This document shows positions 7,130-16,255 of a stretch of 64,000 bases of DNA, in pieces. A program made the position numbers and the translations under genes. The notes under the pieces are model-generated. The model was not told the DNA's origin, searched no databases, and saw only the letters and a program-made list of their open reading frames with translations. Every line of letters starts with the position of its first letter. Positions within the stretch are counted from its first letter, which is position 1. Source of the DNA: GJ-E10 sp035625725 (GTDB lineage Bacteria > Pseudomonadota > Gammaproteobacteria > Burkholderiales > Burkholderiaceae_F); contig DASPPB010000064.1 of assembly GCA_035625725.1 (NCBI GenBank), positions 1-64,000 of the forward strand, read 5' to 3'.

Positions 7130-9214
7130 TCACGCACCCGCACCCAAAACGTTGCTCACGCGAATCGAACTCGTCTCCGGAATTTCGGCATGCCCGAGCA
7201 CCCGCAGTCGCGGGGCCGAGCGCTTGAGCAATCTGGCCAGCGGCACGCGCAGGCGATCCGGCACCAGCAGCGTCGGCGTGAACCCCGTATCCTCCTGGCG
7301 CTTGGCCACGACCGCCGCCCCGCGCTGCAGCAGTTCCACAAGACCCGGTTCGAACGCCGGCGCCTCGCCCGGGCCGCCCAGGGACTGCATCAGAACTTTC
7401 TCGAGCTCTTTGTCCAGGGCGATGACGGGAAGCTCGCGCGCCGGACCGAAGAGCGACTGCGCGATAGAGGCGCGCAGCGCGGAACGAACCAATGCCGTGA
7501 GCTCCACGGCGTCCGTCGTCTTGGTCGCGCCGTCGGCCAGCGTCTCGACGATGGTCCGCATGTCGCGGATGTGCACGCCCTCGTCGAGGAGATTTGCAAG
7601 CACTTTTTGCAAAGTCGCCAGCGGAATGAGCTTCGGCACAAGGTCCTCGATCAGCTTGGGTTGCAGGCGCCCGATGTGGTCGATGAGGGCCTGGGTTTCC
7701 GCCCGTCCGAGCAGCTGGCCGGCATGGGTCAACAGCAGATGGTTGACGTGCGTCGCCACCACCGTCGCGCAGTCCACGACGGTGTAGCCAAGCACCTGTG
7801 CCGACTCGCGCTGGCGTGCCTCGATCCAGATGGCAGGCAGACCAAACGCCGGGTCCCTCGTCGGCGTACCGGGAACACTTTGCGTGACCCCGCCAGGATT
7901 GATCGCCAACAACAGGCCCGGGAACGCTTCGCCTTCACCGACGGCGACCCCCTTCAGTAGCACGCGGTACTGACTCGGTTTGAGCTCCAGGTTGTCGCGA
8001 ATGTGCACCGCGGGCGGCAGAAAACCGATTTCTTGGGCAAACTTTTTGCGAATGGCTTTGATGCGTTTGAGCAGCTCTCCGTCAGCATTGGCATCCACGA
8101 GGGGAATCAGCCGGTAGCCAACCTCCAGGCCGAGTATGTCCACCGGGACGATATCGTCCCAGCTGGCCTCAAGTGGCGCAGGCACGGAGGCGGCCGCCGG
8201 CGCGGCCGCCGCTTTGACTCGCTCGCGCTCTGCGCGGCGTGTCAGCATCCAGGCGAGGTAGCCGCAGATCGCCGAGAGCAGCAAGAACACCCCGGACGGC
8301 ATCCCGGGGATGATGCCCAGCAAGAACAAGATTGCCGCGGTGATCGACAAGGCGCGCGGCGTGGCAAACATCTGATTGACGATCTGCGAACCGACGTCGC
8401 CGTCTTCCTCGCCCACGCGCGAGACGATCAAGCCGGCGGCAATCGAGATCACAAGCGCGGGAATCTGCGCAACCAATCCATCGCCGATTGTCAGCAGCAC
8501 GTAGTTGTCGACTGCCGTGGACAGGTTCAGGTCGTGCTGCAACACGCCCACCGCGAGGCCGCCGATCACGTTGATGAAGAGCACAAGGATTCCGGCCACC
8601 GCATCGCCGCGCACGAATTTGCTGGCGCCGTCCATGGCCCCGTAGAAGTCCGCTTCGAGTGCGATTTCCGCGCGCCGGCGGCGTGCTTCCTTATCATCGA
8701 TCAGCCCCGCATTCATGTCGGCGTCGATCGCCATTTGTTTGCCGGGCATCGCATCCAAAGTGAAACGCGCCGCAACTTCCGCAATGCGTCCCGCGCCCTT
8801 GGTCACGACCATGAAATTGATGACCACGAGGATGGCAAACACAATCAATCCCACGGCAAAGTTGCCCGCAATGACAAAGTGCCCGAACGACTCGATGACT
8901 CGGCCCGCTGCCGCAGGACCGGTATGTCCCTCGGTGAGCACGACGCGGGTAGAGGCCACGTTCAATGACAGGCGCATCAAGGTCGTGAGCAGCAAAACCG
9001 TGGGGAAAGCCGCAAAGTCCAGCGGCCTCTTGGTGTAGGTCGCAACCATCAGCACCATCAGCGCCAGCGCGATGTTGAAGGTGAAAAGCAGGTCCAGCGC
9101 GAATGCCGGCAACGGCAGGACCATCATCGCGAGGATGAGAAAGACAATCAGCGGTACCGCCAGGGAGCGCCAGGGGATGGCGCGCAAAAGCGGGTGGTTC
9201 AGTATCTCGTCCAT
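7130..9214 (-). CDS. flhA: Flagellar export gate protein FlhA
   Basis: 694 residues, full family length. FlhA forms the nonameric export gate of the flagellar type III apparatus and docks substrate-chaperone complexes. The N-terminal half carries about eight membrane helices. The FHIPEP signature is at about 150-172 ('LDAMPGKQMAIDADMNAGLI'), and 'KFVRGDAVAG' contains Asp204, matching the functionally critical Asp208 of Salmonella FlhA. A linker around 330-350 leads to the soluble C-terminal domain. flhB lies 57 bases upstream and flhF 58 bases downstream. Confidence 0.98.
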   Translation of the reverse strand: MDEILNHPLLRAIPWRSLAVPLIVFLILAMMVLPLPAFALDLLFTFNIALALMVLMVATYTKRPLDFAAFPTVLLLTTLMRLSLNVASTRVVLTEGHTGPAAAGRVIESFGHFVIAGNFAVGLIVFAILVVINFMVVTKGAGRIAEVAARFTLDAMPGKQMAIDADMNAGLIDDKEARRRRAEIALEADFYGAMDGASKFVRGDAVAGILVLFINVIGGLAVGVLQHDLNLSTAVDNYVLLTIGDGLVAQIPALVISIAAGLIVSRVGEEDGDVGSQIVNQMFATPRALSITAAILFLLGIIPGMPSGVFLLLSAICGYLAWMLTRRAERERVKAAAAPAAASVPAPLEASWDDIVPVDILGLEVGYRLIPLVDANADGELLKRIKAIRKKFAQEIGFLPPAVHIRDNLELKPSQYRVLLKGVAVGEGEAFPGLLLAINPGGVTQSVPGTPTRDPAFGLPAIWIEARQRESAQVLGYTVVDCATVVATHVNHLLLTHAGQLLGRAETQALIDHIGRLQPKLIEDLVPKLIPLATLQKVLANLLDEGVHIRDMRTIVETLADGATKTTDAVELTALVRSALRASIAQSLFGPARELPVIALDKELEKVLMQSLGGPGEAPAFEPGLVELLQRGAAVVAKRQEDTGFTPTLLVPDRLRVPLARLLKRSAPRLRVLGHAEIPETSSIRVSNVLGAGA

Positions 9215-9271
9215 GCAGCCGCCGTTGGTGTGTCGATCGAGGCAGTTCTACTCGGTGGGTTAGCCGGGGTC

Positions 9272-10423
9272 TCAGGCGCGCGCCATGGGCGCGAGCGGAT
9301 CCATACCCTCGGGCACTTCGATATCGGTGGGCTCCACCGGGCGCGGTCCTTGACCCCGCGCATACCGCCGCAGTTGGAACACGTAGGCCAGAACCTGAGC
9401 CACCGCCGTGTATAGGGCGGCAGGAATTTCCGCGCCGATTTCCACATGCCGGTACAGGGCGCGGGCCAGGGGAGGCGCCTCGAGTTGCGGAACGCCGGCC
9501 TCGCGCGCGAGTTCGCGGATGCGCGCGGCGACTGCGTCCATCCCCTTGGCCACCACGACCGGCGCGCGGTGCCGGTCCTCGAGGTACTTCAGCGCCACCG
9601 CGAAATGCGTCGGGTTCGTGACCACAACGTCGGCCTTGGGCACGGCCGCCATCATGCGGCGCCGCGCAAGCTCGCGTTGCACCTTGCGCACCTGCTGCTT
9701 GAGTCGAGGATCGCCCTGCAGCTCGCGCTCTTCCTGGCGCGCTTCCTGAACGGTCATCCTCAGGCGGTTGCGAAACTGAAGGATCTGGTAGGGAACGTCG
9801 ATCGCGGCCACCGCCGCCAGCGCAGTGCTAAGCAAGGCAAAGGCGCTCAAGACCAGGGTGAAGAGTTGTGCGAGCGCGTTCGGCAACGCATCGGAGGCCA
9901 GAGCGGCAAATTGCTCGACGTGGCCGACGATATAACTGCCGCCCACTACCGCCAGCAGGATCGTGAGCACGACGTTCTTGCCCAGGCCCACGAAAGACTG
10001 CAAAGAAAGCAGCCTCCGAAAGCCCAGCGCCGGATCGATTCGCTGCAGGTTGGGCAAAACGACGCTCGGGACAAAAAGCAAGCCGCCAATGAGCATCGGG
10101 GCGGCGACCGCAGCAACGAGCATCACCGCGAAAATGGGCGCAAGCGCGATGAGCGCCCCTCCCACGAGTTCCCCGAGGCGCTGCGCCATGCGCGCGGGTT
10201 CCGTTGCGCTGGCTGCGTCGAACACCAGCCCGCGCGCCAGAAGGGTGCGGCTGGCGCTGGCAAGCGAGCTGCCTGCCAATGCCAGAACCGCCACGGAGGA
10301 TCCCACGACGATGAAGTGCGCCAGGTCGCGCGACCTGGGCACCTGACCTTCCTCGCGCGCGTCCGCGTAGCGCTTTGCGGTCGGCTCTAAGGTCCGGTCC
10401 TGTCCGCTTTCTGAATCGGCCAT
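9272..10423 (-). CDS. flhB: Flagellar export switch protein FlhB
   Basis: 383 residues. FlhB is part of the export gate and switches substrate specificity from rod/hook to filament after self-cleavage. Four membrane segments lie between about residues 33 and 210. The cytoplasmic domain contains the autocleavage motif Asn-Pro-Thr-His (N270-P271) in 'VVTNPTHFAVALKY'. The C-terminal tail extends past the core domain ('RPVEPTDIEVPEG'). It is the first gene of the leftward operon, 88 bases from the sigma-28-type promoter. A short paralogue of its C-terminal domain (flhX-like) is at 18027-18350. Confidence 0.98.
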   Translation of the reverse strand: MADSESGQDRTLEPTAKRYADAREEGQVPRSRDLAHFIVVGSSVAVLALAGSSLASASRTLLARGLVFDAASATEPARMAQRLGELVGGALIALAPIFAVMLVAAVAAPMLIGGLLFVPSVVLPNLQRIDPALGFRRLLSLQSFVGLGKNVVLTILLAVVGGSYIVGHVEQFAALASDALPNALAQLFTLVLSAFALLSTALAAVAAIDVPYQILQFRNRLRMTVQEARQEERELQGDPRLKQQVRKVQRELARRRMMAAVPKADVVVTNPTHFAVALKYLEDRHRAPVVVAKGMDAVAARIRELAREAGVPQLEAPPLARALYRHVEIGAEIPAALYTAVAQVLAYVFQLRRYARGQGPRPVEPTDIEVPEGMDPLAPMARA

Positions 10424-10510
10424 CGAAGCTAGGGCGTCGCAGCGCTGCGGCCGCGCGCATATGTGGGATCGCTTCGATTATTCGGCCGAGCGGCCGGCCG
10501 AAAAGGGTGA

Positions 10511-10537
10511 ATATCGGCAGCGCAGGGGCTTACTTTA
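10511..10537 (-). promoter_or_regulatory. Sigma-28-type promoter for flhB-flhA-flhF-flhG-fliA
   Basis: On the minus strand TAAAGTAA (10537-10530), 11 bases, then GCCGATAT (10518-10511): 13 of 16 matches to the FliA consensus with exact spacing, 88 bases before the flhB start codon. It implies that the export gate genes and fliA itself receive late-class transcription. A sigma-70/FlhDC promoter may coexist but I could not identify one. Confidence 0.8.
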
Positions 10538-10545
10538 GCCCTGCG
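10521..10545. repeat. Inverted repeat overlapping the -35 of the flhB promoter
   Basis: CGCAGGG (10521-10527) and CCCTGCG (10539-10545), extended by a C/G pair next to a bulged G, flank the promoter's -35 element. The position would suit a repressor or activator, but it could also be an RNA hairpin of a divergent transcript. Confidence 0.4.
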
Positions 10546-10683
10546 TGCAAGAAAAAAATCTGGCCTCCCGCCAAGAACCAATTGCGAATTGTTCCGTTGG
10601 CAGCCTTCAGTTGTGTCCTGTCCTGCCGAAACTAGCGGACGGTGAGCTCGCATTTTGCGAGCGCTGCGCACGGAAGTCCCGCA

Positions 10684-11112
10684 ATGTCTCGAATGGCACT
10701 GTTCCGGCAACTAGCCCAAGACGCGACCAAACCGCTGCAAGATCTCGAGGCGCCGGCCGCCGCGCCCGAGACCAAAGCGGGCCGCGGCGACGCGCGCGAT
10801 CTGTTCATCTGGTTCGAGGACACCTCGGAGCGCCAGCGCCACGGCCAGCGTGGCATCGCGGGCCTGCCCGAGTCGCTGTTTCCCCTGGCCCACGGCATGC
10901 GGGTGCTCGAGCGGCGCTACGCCTTGGGTCACCCGCACTTGCTCACCGCTTTGCGGGTGCGCTGCCGTGACCGGGCCGCCGAGCGCATCGCGGCGATCTA
11001 TACCGCGGCCTTGGCCGTCGGCACCGTTGCATGGATCGGCTCGGGGAGCCAGTACGAAATGGCCTGGAACGCGCTGTATTCCTCGCAGCCCGACGACAAC
11101 GATTCCGTCTGA
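10684..11112 (+). CDS. Hypothetical protein divergent from flhB
   Basis: 142 residues with no family I recognise. The N-terminal 40 residues are Ala/Glu-rich, and the middle has 'LFIWFEDTSERQRHGQ' and 'GLPESLFPLAHGMRVLERR'. One hydrophobic stretch near the C-terminus ('AAIYTAALAVGTVAWIG') could be a single membrane segment or buried helix. The ATG at 10684 has GGAAG 8 bases upstream; an in-frame start at 10642 is possible. The antisense reading frame (10711-11121) is equally long but has less protein-like composition. Position between flhB and ycgR suggests a motility link only by neighbourhood. Confidence 0.5.
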   Translation: MSRMALFRQLAQDATKPLQDLEAPAAAPETKAGRGDARDLFIWFEDTSERQRHGQRGIAGLPESLFPLAHGMRVLERRYALGHPHLLTALRVRCRDRAAERIAAIYTAALAVGTVAWIGSGSQYEMAWNALYSSQPDDNDSV

Positions 11113-11157
11113 CGCTCGCATCGGCCTTGCCCGCCGGGGATGCCGCCCGGCACAGCG

Positions 11158-11928
11158 CTAGGCAGACTTGCCGTTGCCCAACGCCTTGCGCTGCTCGGCC
11201 TCGACGCGATTGACGTAACGCTGCAGCATCATGCGCGCCTGCGGCGGCAGATCCACGAACTGGCAGCCGCAGCGGCGCCCCTCGACCCCTTCCTCGGCCT
11301 CATAGACATTCACGACCCGGAAGGCCACATTGACGGGGCCAACACCCGGCAAATCCAAGTAGCAGTTGCGCACCGTTTCGCCGACGGGCAATTCGAAGTT
11401 GTGCGGGTAACTCAGGACCGCAAGCCCGCCGACGCTGATATTGAGGACCTGGAGCGATTCGTACTTGGCCGCACCGTTGGCCGCGGGCACCAGACACGTC
11501 GCCTTGCCCATAATCGGGGTGCGCACCCGGAAGTACTCGCGCCGCTGCAGCCGCAGCATCTGCGAAGGCAGACGGATACGAAAAGCCGCGCGACCTTCGT
11601 GGGTCGTCGCCTGTGCGAGCTGTGCCCGAAACTGTACCTTGATGTTCTCGAAGAAAACCACGAAGACCAGTTCGTGAGCGTTGAGGACCCGCGTCTGCGC
11701 CTCCGGATTGACCGGCATATCGAAGGTCGCTTCGTCAAAATCGGGATCCACGTGCAAAACCATCGTCACTGCGAAGTCACCGTGCTCGCCCGTATAAACG
11801 GTCACGAGCGTCCGCTCCTGGCCGATGCGTCGCAAAATGGTCACGATTTCGGCGTGCGAGTACAGCATGTAGTGCTCAAGCTCGGGAGCATCCGGTTCTG
11901 GAAACGGGTGCAGTTGCATTGGATCCAA
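11158..11928 (-). CDS. ycgR: Flagellar brake protein YcgR (PilZ domain, c-di-GMP)
   Basis: 256 residues, the usual length. YcgR binds cyclic di-GMP and then slows the flagellar motor by contacting MotA/FliG. An N-terminal YcgR domain (about 15-120) is followed by a PilZ domain. The nucleotide-binding motifs are visible: an RxxxR-type 'QRREYFRV' at the domain junction and the (D/N)xSxxG motif in 'NISVGGLAVL'. It is a single leftward gene convergent with the hypothetical gene at 10684-11112 and divergent from the glycosyltransferase genes. Confidence 0.93.
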   Translation of the reverse strand: MDPMQLHPFPEPDAPELEHYMLYSHAEIVTILRRIGQERTLVTVYTGEHGDFAVTMVLHVDPDFDEATFDMPVNPEAQTRVLNAHELVFVVFFENIKVQFRAQLAQATTHEGRAAFRIRLPSQMLRLQRREYFRVRTPIMGKATCLVPAANGAAKYESLQVLNISVGGLAVLSYPHNFELPVGETVRNCYLDLPGVGPVNVAFRVVNVYEAEEGVEGRRCGCQFVDLPPQARMMLQRYVNRVEAEQRKALGNGKSA

Positions 11929-12239
11929 CGGCTCGTCCGGTTAATTGGTGCTGCGGCGCGGTCGACATGGTTGAGAACAAGGCGGTGGCCACGCGTTGGT
12001 GCCAGTTCACCACAAATTGGGCACCCGGCACGTTAGAAACTGTGAGGCGAACCGGCCGCAATTCCGCAAAACGCCGCCCGCCGTGCGCATCTACATTGCC
12101 TCTGGGGTAGTGCCGGCCGCTCGGGGGATGCGAACCAGCAGCAGAGGCTGCCAGCAACCGGCACCGCGGCGGGCTGACTGCATGCCCACCGTGCGCATGC
12201 GAACCCGCGCGCACGGGGGAAGGAGCCTACGGGGCAAGG
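11929..12239. other. Intergenic region between ycgR and the OGT-like genes
   Basis: 311 bases between divergent genes. It must hold both promoters, but I found no sigma-28 match on either strand. The only start-proximal signal is AAGGAG at 12220-12225, rather far (14 bases) from the ATG at 12240. No credible small ORF was seen. Confidence 0.6.
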
Positions 12240-14186
12240 ATGCAGGGCGCGTTGACGACTGCCGCAAAAAAGGGCCGGCCCACGGTGGCGCGCTCCCGTG
12301 CACGGGACGCGCGCGCCGAGGCGCACTACCAACACGGCCTGCGACTCGCTAAGGAGGCTCGCTGGCCGCAAGCTGCCGCCGCGTTCGAACTCGCTCTCAA
12401 ACGGACGCCCGACGACGCGGTCTTCTGGTTGAACTTGGCGCATGCACGCGTCAAGCTCGGCGCGCTCGAAGCAGCGGTGCTTGCGGCGCGACGCGCGCTG
12501 GCCATCGATCCACACTCCGAACTGGCCGTGAACATCGCAACACAGTGCCTCGCGGCTGCCAATCGCCACGAAGAAACGATCGAGCTGCTGCAGACCTTGG
12601 ATCTTGAACAAGTCCGCGACCCCTCGGCGCACTTTGCCCTGGGCCAGGCAAGTCTTGCGCTCAATCGCTATCAGGAGGCGGTGTCCGCCTTTCTCGCGGC
12701 GCTGCAGCGCAAACCGGACTTCACGCTGGCCCATATCCACCTGGGCAACGTCTTCGAGCGCATGAAGATGCACGAAGAGGCGCGCGAGTGTTTCAAGACG
12801 GCCATTGCGGTCGGAGGCAGCCGCGCCGAGCTTCTTTCGGCCATGGCCTACCAGGCTCTGCACGCCTGTCGATGGGACTTGTTCGACCGCGACTGGTCGG
12901 ACCTGCAAGAGGCGCTGCGGGACGGCTCGGGCCAGGCCGCCCCGTTCCAACTGCTCACCATGCCGTCGAGCCGAAGCCAGCAATTGGCCGCCGCGCGGGC
13001 CCGCTGGACCGAATGCTGCCGAGGAATTGAGCCGTTGCCGCCCGCCGGGGCGCGCAGGCCGGGCGAGCGCATCCGCGTGGGCTATGCAACCAACGACTTG
13101 TTCCGGCACGCGACCGCGTACCTGATCGCCGAGGTCCTGGAGCGCCACGACAAAACCCGCGTCGAGGTGTTCATCTACTCCTACGGGCACGACGACGGCT
13201 CCGACATTCGTCGACGCATCAGTGCAGCGGCCGGCACGAACTTCGTCGATGCACGCCAGATGTCGAATCGCGCGCTGGCCGAGCGCATCCGCAAAGACGA
13301 TATCGACATCCTCGTGGACCTCAAGGGCTACACCCTGGGCTCACGCTTCGGCGTGTTCGCCTACCGCCCCGCTCGCGTCCAAGTCAATTACCTCGGCTAT
13401 CCGGGAACGCTCGGCGCGCCGTGCTACGAGTACATCATTGCCGACCCGATCGTCGCGCCGCTCGAACACGCCGAAGACTACAGCGAAAAAATTGCGCACC
13501 TGCCGTATTGCTATCAGCCCAACGACCGGCAGCGGCGCATTGGCCCGCGCCCGAGCCGTGCGCAGTGCGCTCTGCCGGAAGCGGGTTTCGTTTTTTGCTC
13601 TTTTAACAGCTGCTACAAGATCACGCCGACCGTGTTCGACGGGTGGTGCCGCCTCTTGCACGAGGTCGACGGCAGCGTGCTGTGGCTCTACGAAGCCAAC
13701 GACCAAGCCAAACGCAATCTGGCGGCAGAGGCCGAGCGTCGCGGCATTGCCCCGCAGCGCCTCGTCTGGGCACCCCACCTACCCCTGGAGGCGCATCTGG
13801 CGCGGCTGCAGCTCGCCGACCTCGCGCTCGATACGCTGCCCGTCAACGCCCACACGACGGCCAGCGACGCGGTTTGGGCCGGGGTGCCGATGATCACGAC
13901 CACGGGCGAATGCTTCGCATCGCGGGTGGCTGCCAGCGTGCTGCGCGCCGCGGGATTGCCGGAACTGGTCGCCCGCGACGCGGTCGCCTACGAGCAAATG
14001 GCTCTCGATCTGGCGCTTCGCCCCGATCGGCTGCGCGAGATCCGCGAGCGCCTCACCGCGTCGCGCGCAAGCTGCGCTCTGTTTGACAGCCAGGGCACCA
14101 CGCGCGATCTGGAGGCGCTCTACGAGCGCATGCTCGCCGCATGGACGCGCGGCGCGCCGCCGCAGCACCTGCCGGCACTGCCATGA
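12240..14186 (+). CDS. TPR / O-GlcNAc-transferase-like protein (SPINDLY family, GT41)
   Basis: 648 residues. Residues about 25-190 are tetratricopeptide repeats (for example 'WPQAAAAFELALKRTPDDA'). Residues about 240-640 are a GT41-type catalytic region: 'FRHATAYLIAEVLERHD' with the His near the expected catalytic position, 'DILVDLKGYT', 'VNYLGYPGTLGAP', and 'NAHTTASDAVWAGVP', the nucleotide-sugar site. Enzymes of this family transfer GlcNAc or related sugars to Ser/Thr. Between flagellar operons, flagellin is the natural candidate substrate (inference). The next gene is a close paralogue whose start overlaps this stop (ATGA). Confidence 0.88.
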   Translation: MQGALTTAAKKGRPTVARSRARDARAEAHYQHGLRLAKEARWPQAAAAFELALKRTPDDAVFWLNLAHARVKLGALEAAVLAARRALAIDPHSELAVNIATQCLAAANRHEETIELLQTLDLEQVRDPSAHFALGQASLALNRYQEAVSAFLAALQRKPDFTLAHIHLGNVFERMKMHEEARECFKTAIAVGGSRAELLSAMAYQALHACRWDLFDRDWSDLQEALRDGSGQAAPFQLLTMPSSRSQQLAAARARWTECCRGIEPLPPAGARRPGERIRVGYATNDLFRHATAYLIAEVLERHDKTRVEVFIYSYGHDDGSDIRRRISAAAGTNFVDARQMSNRALAERIRKDDIDILVDLKGYTLGSRFGVFAYRPARVQVNYLGYPGTLGAPCYEYIIADPIVAPLEHAEDYSEKIAHLPYCYQPNDRQRRIGPRPSRAQCALPEAGFVFCSFNSCYKITPTVFDGWCRLLHEVDGSVLWLYEANDQAKRNLAAEAERRGIAPQRLVWAPHLPLEAHLARLQLADLALDTLPVNAHTTASDAVWAGVPMITTTGECFASRVAASVLRAAGLPELVARDAVAYEQMALDLALRPDRLREIRERLTASRASCALFDSQGTTRDLEALYERMLAAWTRGAPPQHLPALP

Positions 14187-16171
14187 ACATGGCCGCTTCG
14201 GGCCTCGCACCAGATGCACCGGTGTGCGCGCACGCGGGAGCGGCCGCGCCCCAGGCCTGCGAGGAGGCCTATGGGGGTGGCCTGGCGTACGCCCGCGAGC
14301 AGCGGTGGGAGGAGGCCGCGCAGGCGTACGAAACCGCGATTGCGCACGCTCCGCTCGACGCCGTGCTTTGGCTCAATCTGGCCCACGCCCGGCTCAAGCT
14401 CGGTGAGCTCGAACGTGGCGCGCTCGCCGCGTCCCGTGCCGTGGCCTTGCAGCCCGGCTCGGCGCTCGCGTTGACGATCGCGGCCCGATGCCTGCAAGGC
14501 GCCGGCCGCGAACACGAATTGGTGGCGCTGTTTCGCTCGGTTGACCTCAACGCAATCAACGACGCAAATTTGTACCTGCAACTCGGCCAGGCGCTCTACC
14601 GCCTTGGGCGCTTCACGGAGGCAATCCGGGCGTTCTTCGATGTCCTGCGTTGTGATCCCCGCTGCGCGGAGGCCTTCGCCCAATTGGGCAACGTCTTTCA
14701 GCTATTGAAGCTGCCCGAGCAGGCACGGGAGAGTTTTCGCAACGCGCTGGCCTTGGGCCGCACCCCGGTGGCGATGATATCGGCCATCGTCTTTACGTCG
14801 CTCGAGGCCTGCAGCTGGGAGACGATCGACCAGGACTTGGCAGAACTCGACGCACAAGTCCGCAACGGTGCGGGGCAACCCGTGCCGTTTTACTCCTTGG
14901 CCTTTGGCTGGTCGCAGCGCCAGCAACTCGGTGCGGCGCGCTGGCACGCCCGGCGCGCGCTTCCTGCCGCGGCGCCGCTCGTGAGCCGCATCGCGCGCAA
15001 CACGGCGAACCCCATCCGCTTGGGCTACGTTTCGAGCGACTTTCAGGAGCATGCCACCGCCTATCTGATTGCCGAATTGCTCGAGCTCCACGACCGCCGC
15101 AGGTTTTCCGTGCACGCCTATTCCTACGGCGACGACGACCGCTCGCCCATGCGCCGGCGCATCGAACAGGCGATCGGCGAAAACTTCGTCGATGCACGGC
15201 AGATGCCAACCCCCGCACTGGCCGCGCGGATCCGTGCCGATGCGATCGACGTGCTCGTCGACCTCAAGGGCTATACGCTGTATGCGCGCAACGACGTGTT
15301 CGCCTACCGCGCCGCGCCGATCCAGGTCAACTTTCTGGGTTTTCCGGGCTCGCTGGGATCGGAGCACTACGACTACATCATCGGCGACCCCATCGTCACC
15401 CCGCTAGAGCACGCCGACGGATTTACGGAAAAAATCGCACAGCTGCCCAACTGTTACCAACCCAACGACCGGCGCCGACCTGCAGGAGCGCCGGGCCCGC
15501 GGTCGCGCTGGCAACTGCCCGAAGACGCGTTCGTGCTCTGCTGCTTGAACGCCAACTACAAGATCACGGCGCAGGTCTTCGACCGCTGGTGCGCCCTGCT
15601 GCGACAGATTGACGACGCCGTCTTATGGCTCTTCCAGAGCAACCCGCAGGCGCGCCAGAATCTGGCTCTGCAGGCCTGCAGGCGGGGGATCGAACCGCAA
15701 CGGCTGCTCTGGGCCCCGGAGTCGAGTCTGGGCGAACATCTTGCACGGATGCGGGCCGCCGACCTGTTTCTTGATACCTCACCGGTGAATGCGCATACGA
15801 CGGCCAGCGAAGCGCTTTGGGTCGGGCTTCCCTTGCTCACCGTCTTAGGCGAGAGTTTCGCGGCTCGCGTCGCGGCCAGCCTCCTCGGTGCCGCCGGGCT
15901 TCCCGAACTCATTGCCACCGACCTCGATGACTACGAACGCATCGCGCTCGACCTGGCGCGCGACCGTGCGAAGCTACGCAAACTGCGCGAGCGACTTGCG
16001 AAAAACCGCGACAGCGGCACGCTGTTTGACACCGCGCGCTACGCACGGGACTTCGAGGCGCTGATCGGGCGCATGGTCGAGCGACTCGACCGGGGACTGG
16101 CCCCCGAGCATCTGCCCGCCGTGCGCGCTCCCACGTGCGCATGCCCGCAGGAGCTGCAAACCCGGAACTGA
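14183..16171 (+). CDS. Second TPR / O-GlcNAc-transferase-like protein (GT41)
   Basis: 662 residues from the ATG at 14183, which overlaps the upstream stop codon as ATGA, so translation is probably coupled. It has the same layout as its neighbour: TPR repeats at about 30-180 and a GT41 region with 'EHATAYLIAELLELHDRR', 'DVLVDLKGYTLYAR', 'VNFLGFPGSLGSEHYDYI' and 'NAHTTASEALWVGLP'. The two differ most in the TPR half, which suggests different acceptor proteins or sites after duplication. Sugar and target cannot be read from sequence. A methyltransferase hybrid follows 84 bases later. Confidence 0.88.
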   Translation: MNMAASGLAPDAPVCAHAGAAAPQACEEAYGGGLAYAREQRWEEAAQAYETAIAHAPLDAVLWLNLAHARLKLGELERGALAASRAVALQPGSALALTIAARCLQGAGREHELVALFRSVDLNAINDANLYLQLGQALYRLGRFTEAIRAFFDVLRCDPRCAEAFAQLGNVFQLLKLPEQARESFRNALALGRTPVAMISAIVFTSLEACSWETIDQDLAELDAQVRNGAGQPVPFYSLAFGWSQRQQLGAARWHARRALPAAAPLVSRIARNTANPIRLGYVSSDFQEHATAYLIAELLELHDRRRFSVHAYSYGDDDRSPMRRRIEQAIGENFVDARQMPTPALAARIRADAIDVLVDLKGYTLYARNDVFAYRAAPIQVNFLGFPGSLGSEHYDYIIGDPIVTPLEHADGFTEKIAQLPNCYQPNDRRRPAGAPGPRSRWQLPEDAFVLCCLNANYKITAQVFDRWCALLRQIDDAVLWLFQSNPQARQNLALQACRRGIEPQRLLWAPESSLGEHLARMRAADLFLDTSPVNAHTTASEALWVGLPLLTVLGESFAARVAASLLGAAGLPELIATDLDDYERIALDLARDRAKLRKLRERLAKNRDSGTLFDTARYARDFEALIGRMVERLDRGLAPEHLPAVRAPTCACPQELQTRN

Positions 16172-16255
16172 CCCCGTGGCGGTTCGCTTTTCGCGCGAAC
16201 CGTACCGGCCCCCCCGGCTACAGTTTGGCGCGTTGCGACCGAGGGGTGCTGCCCG

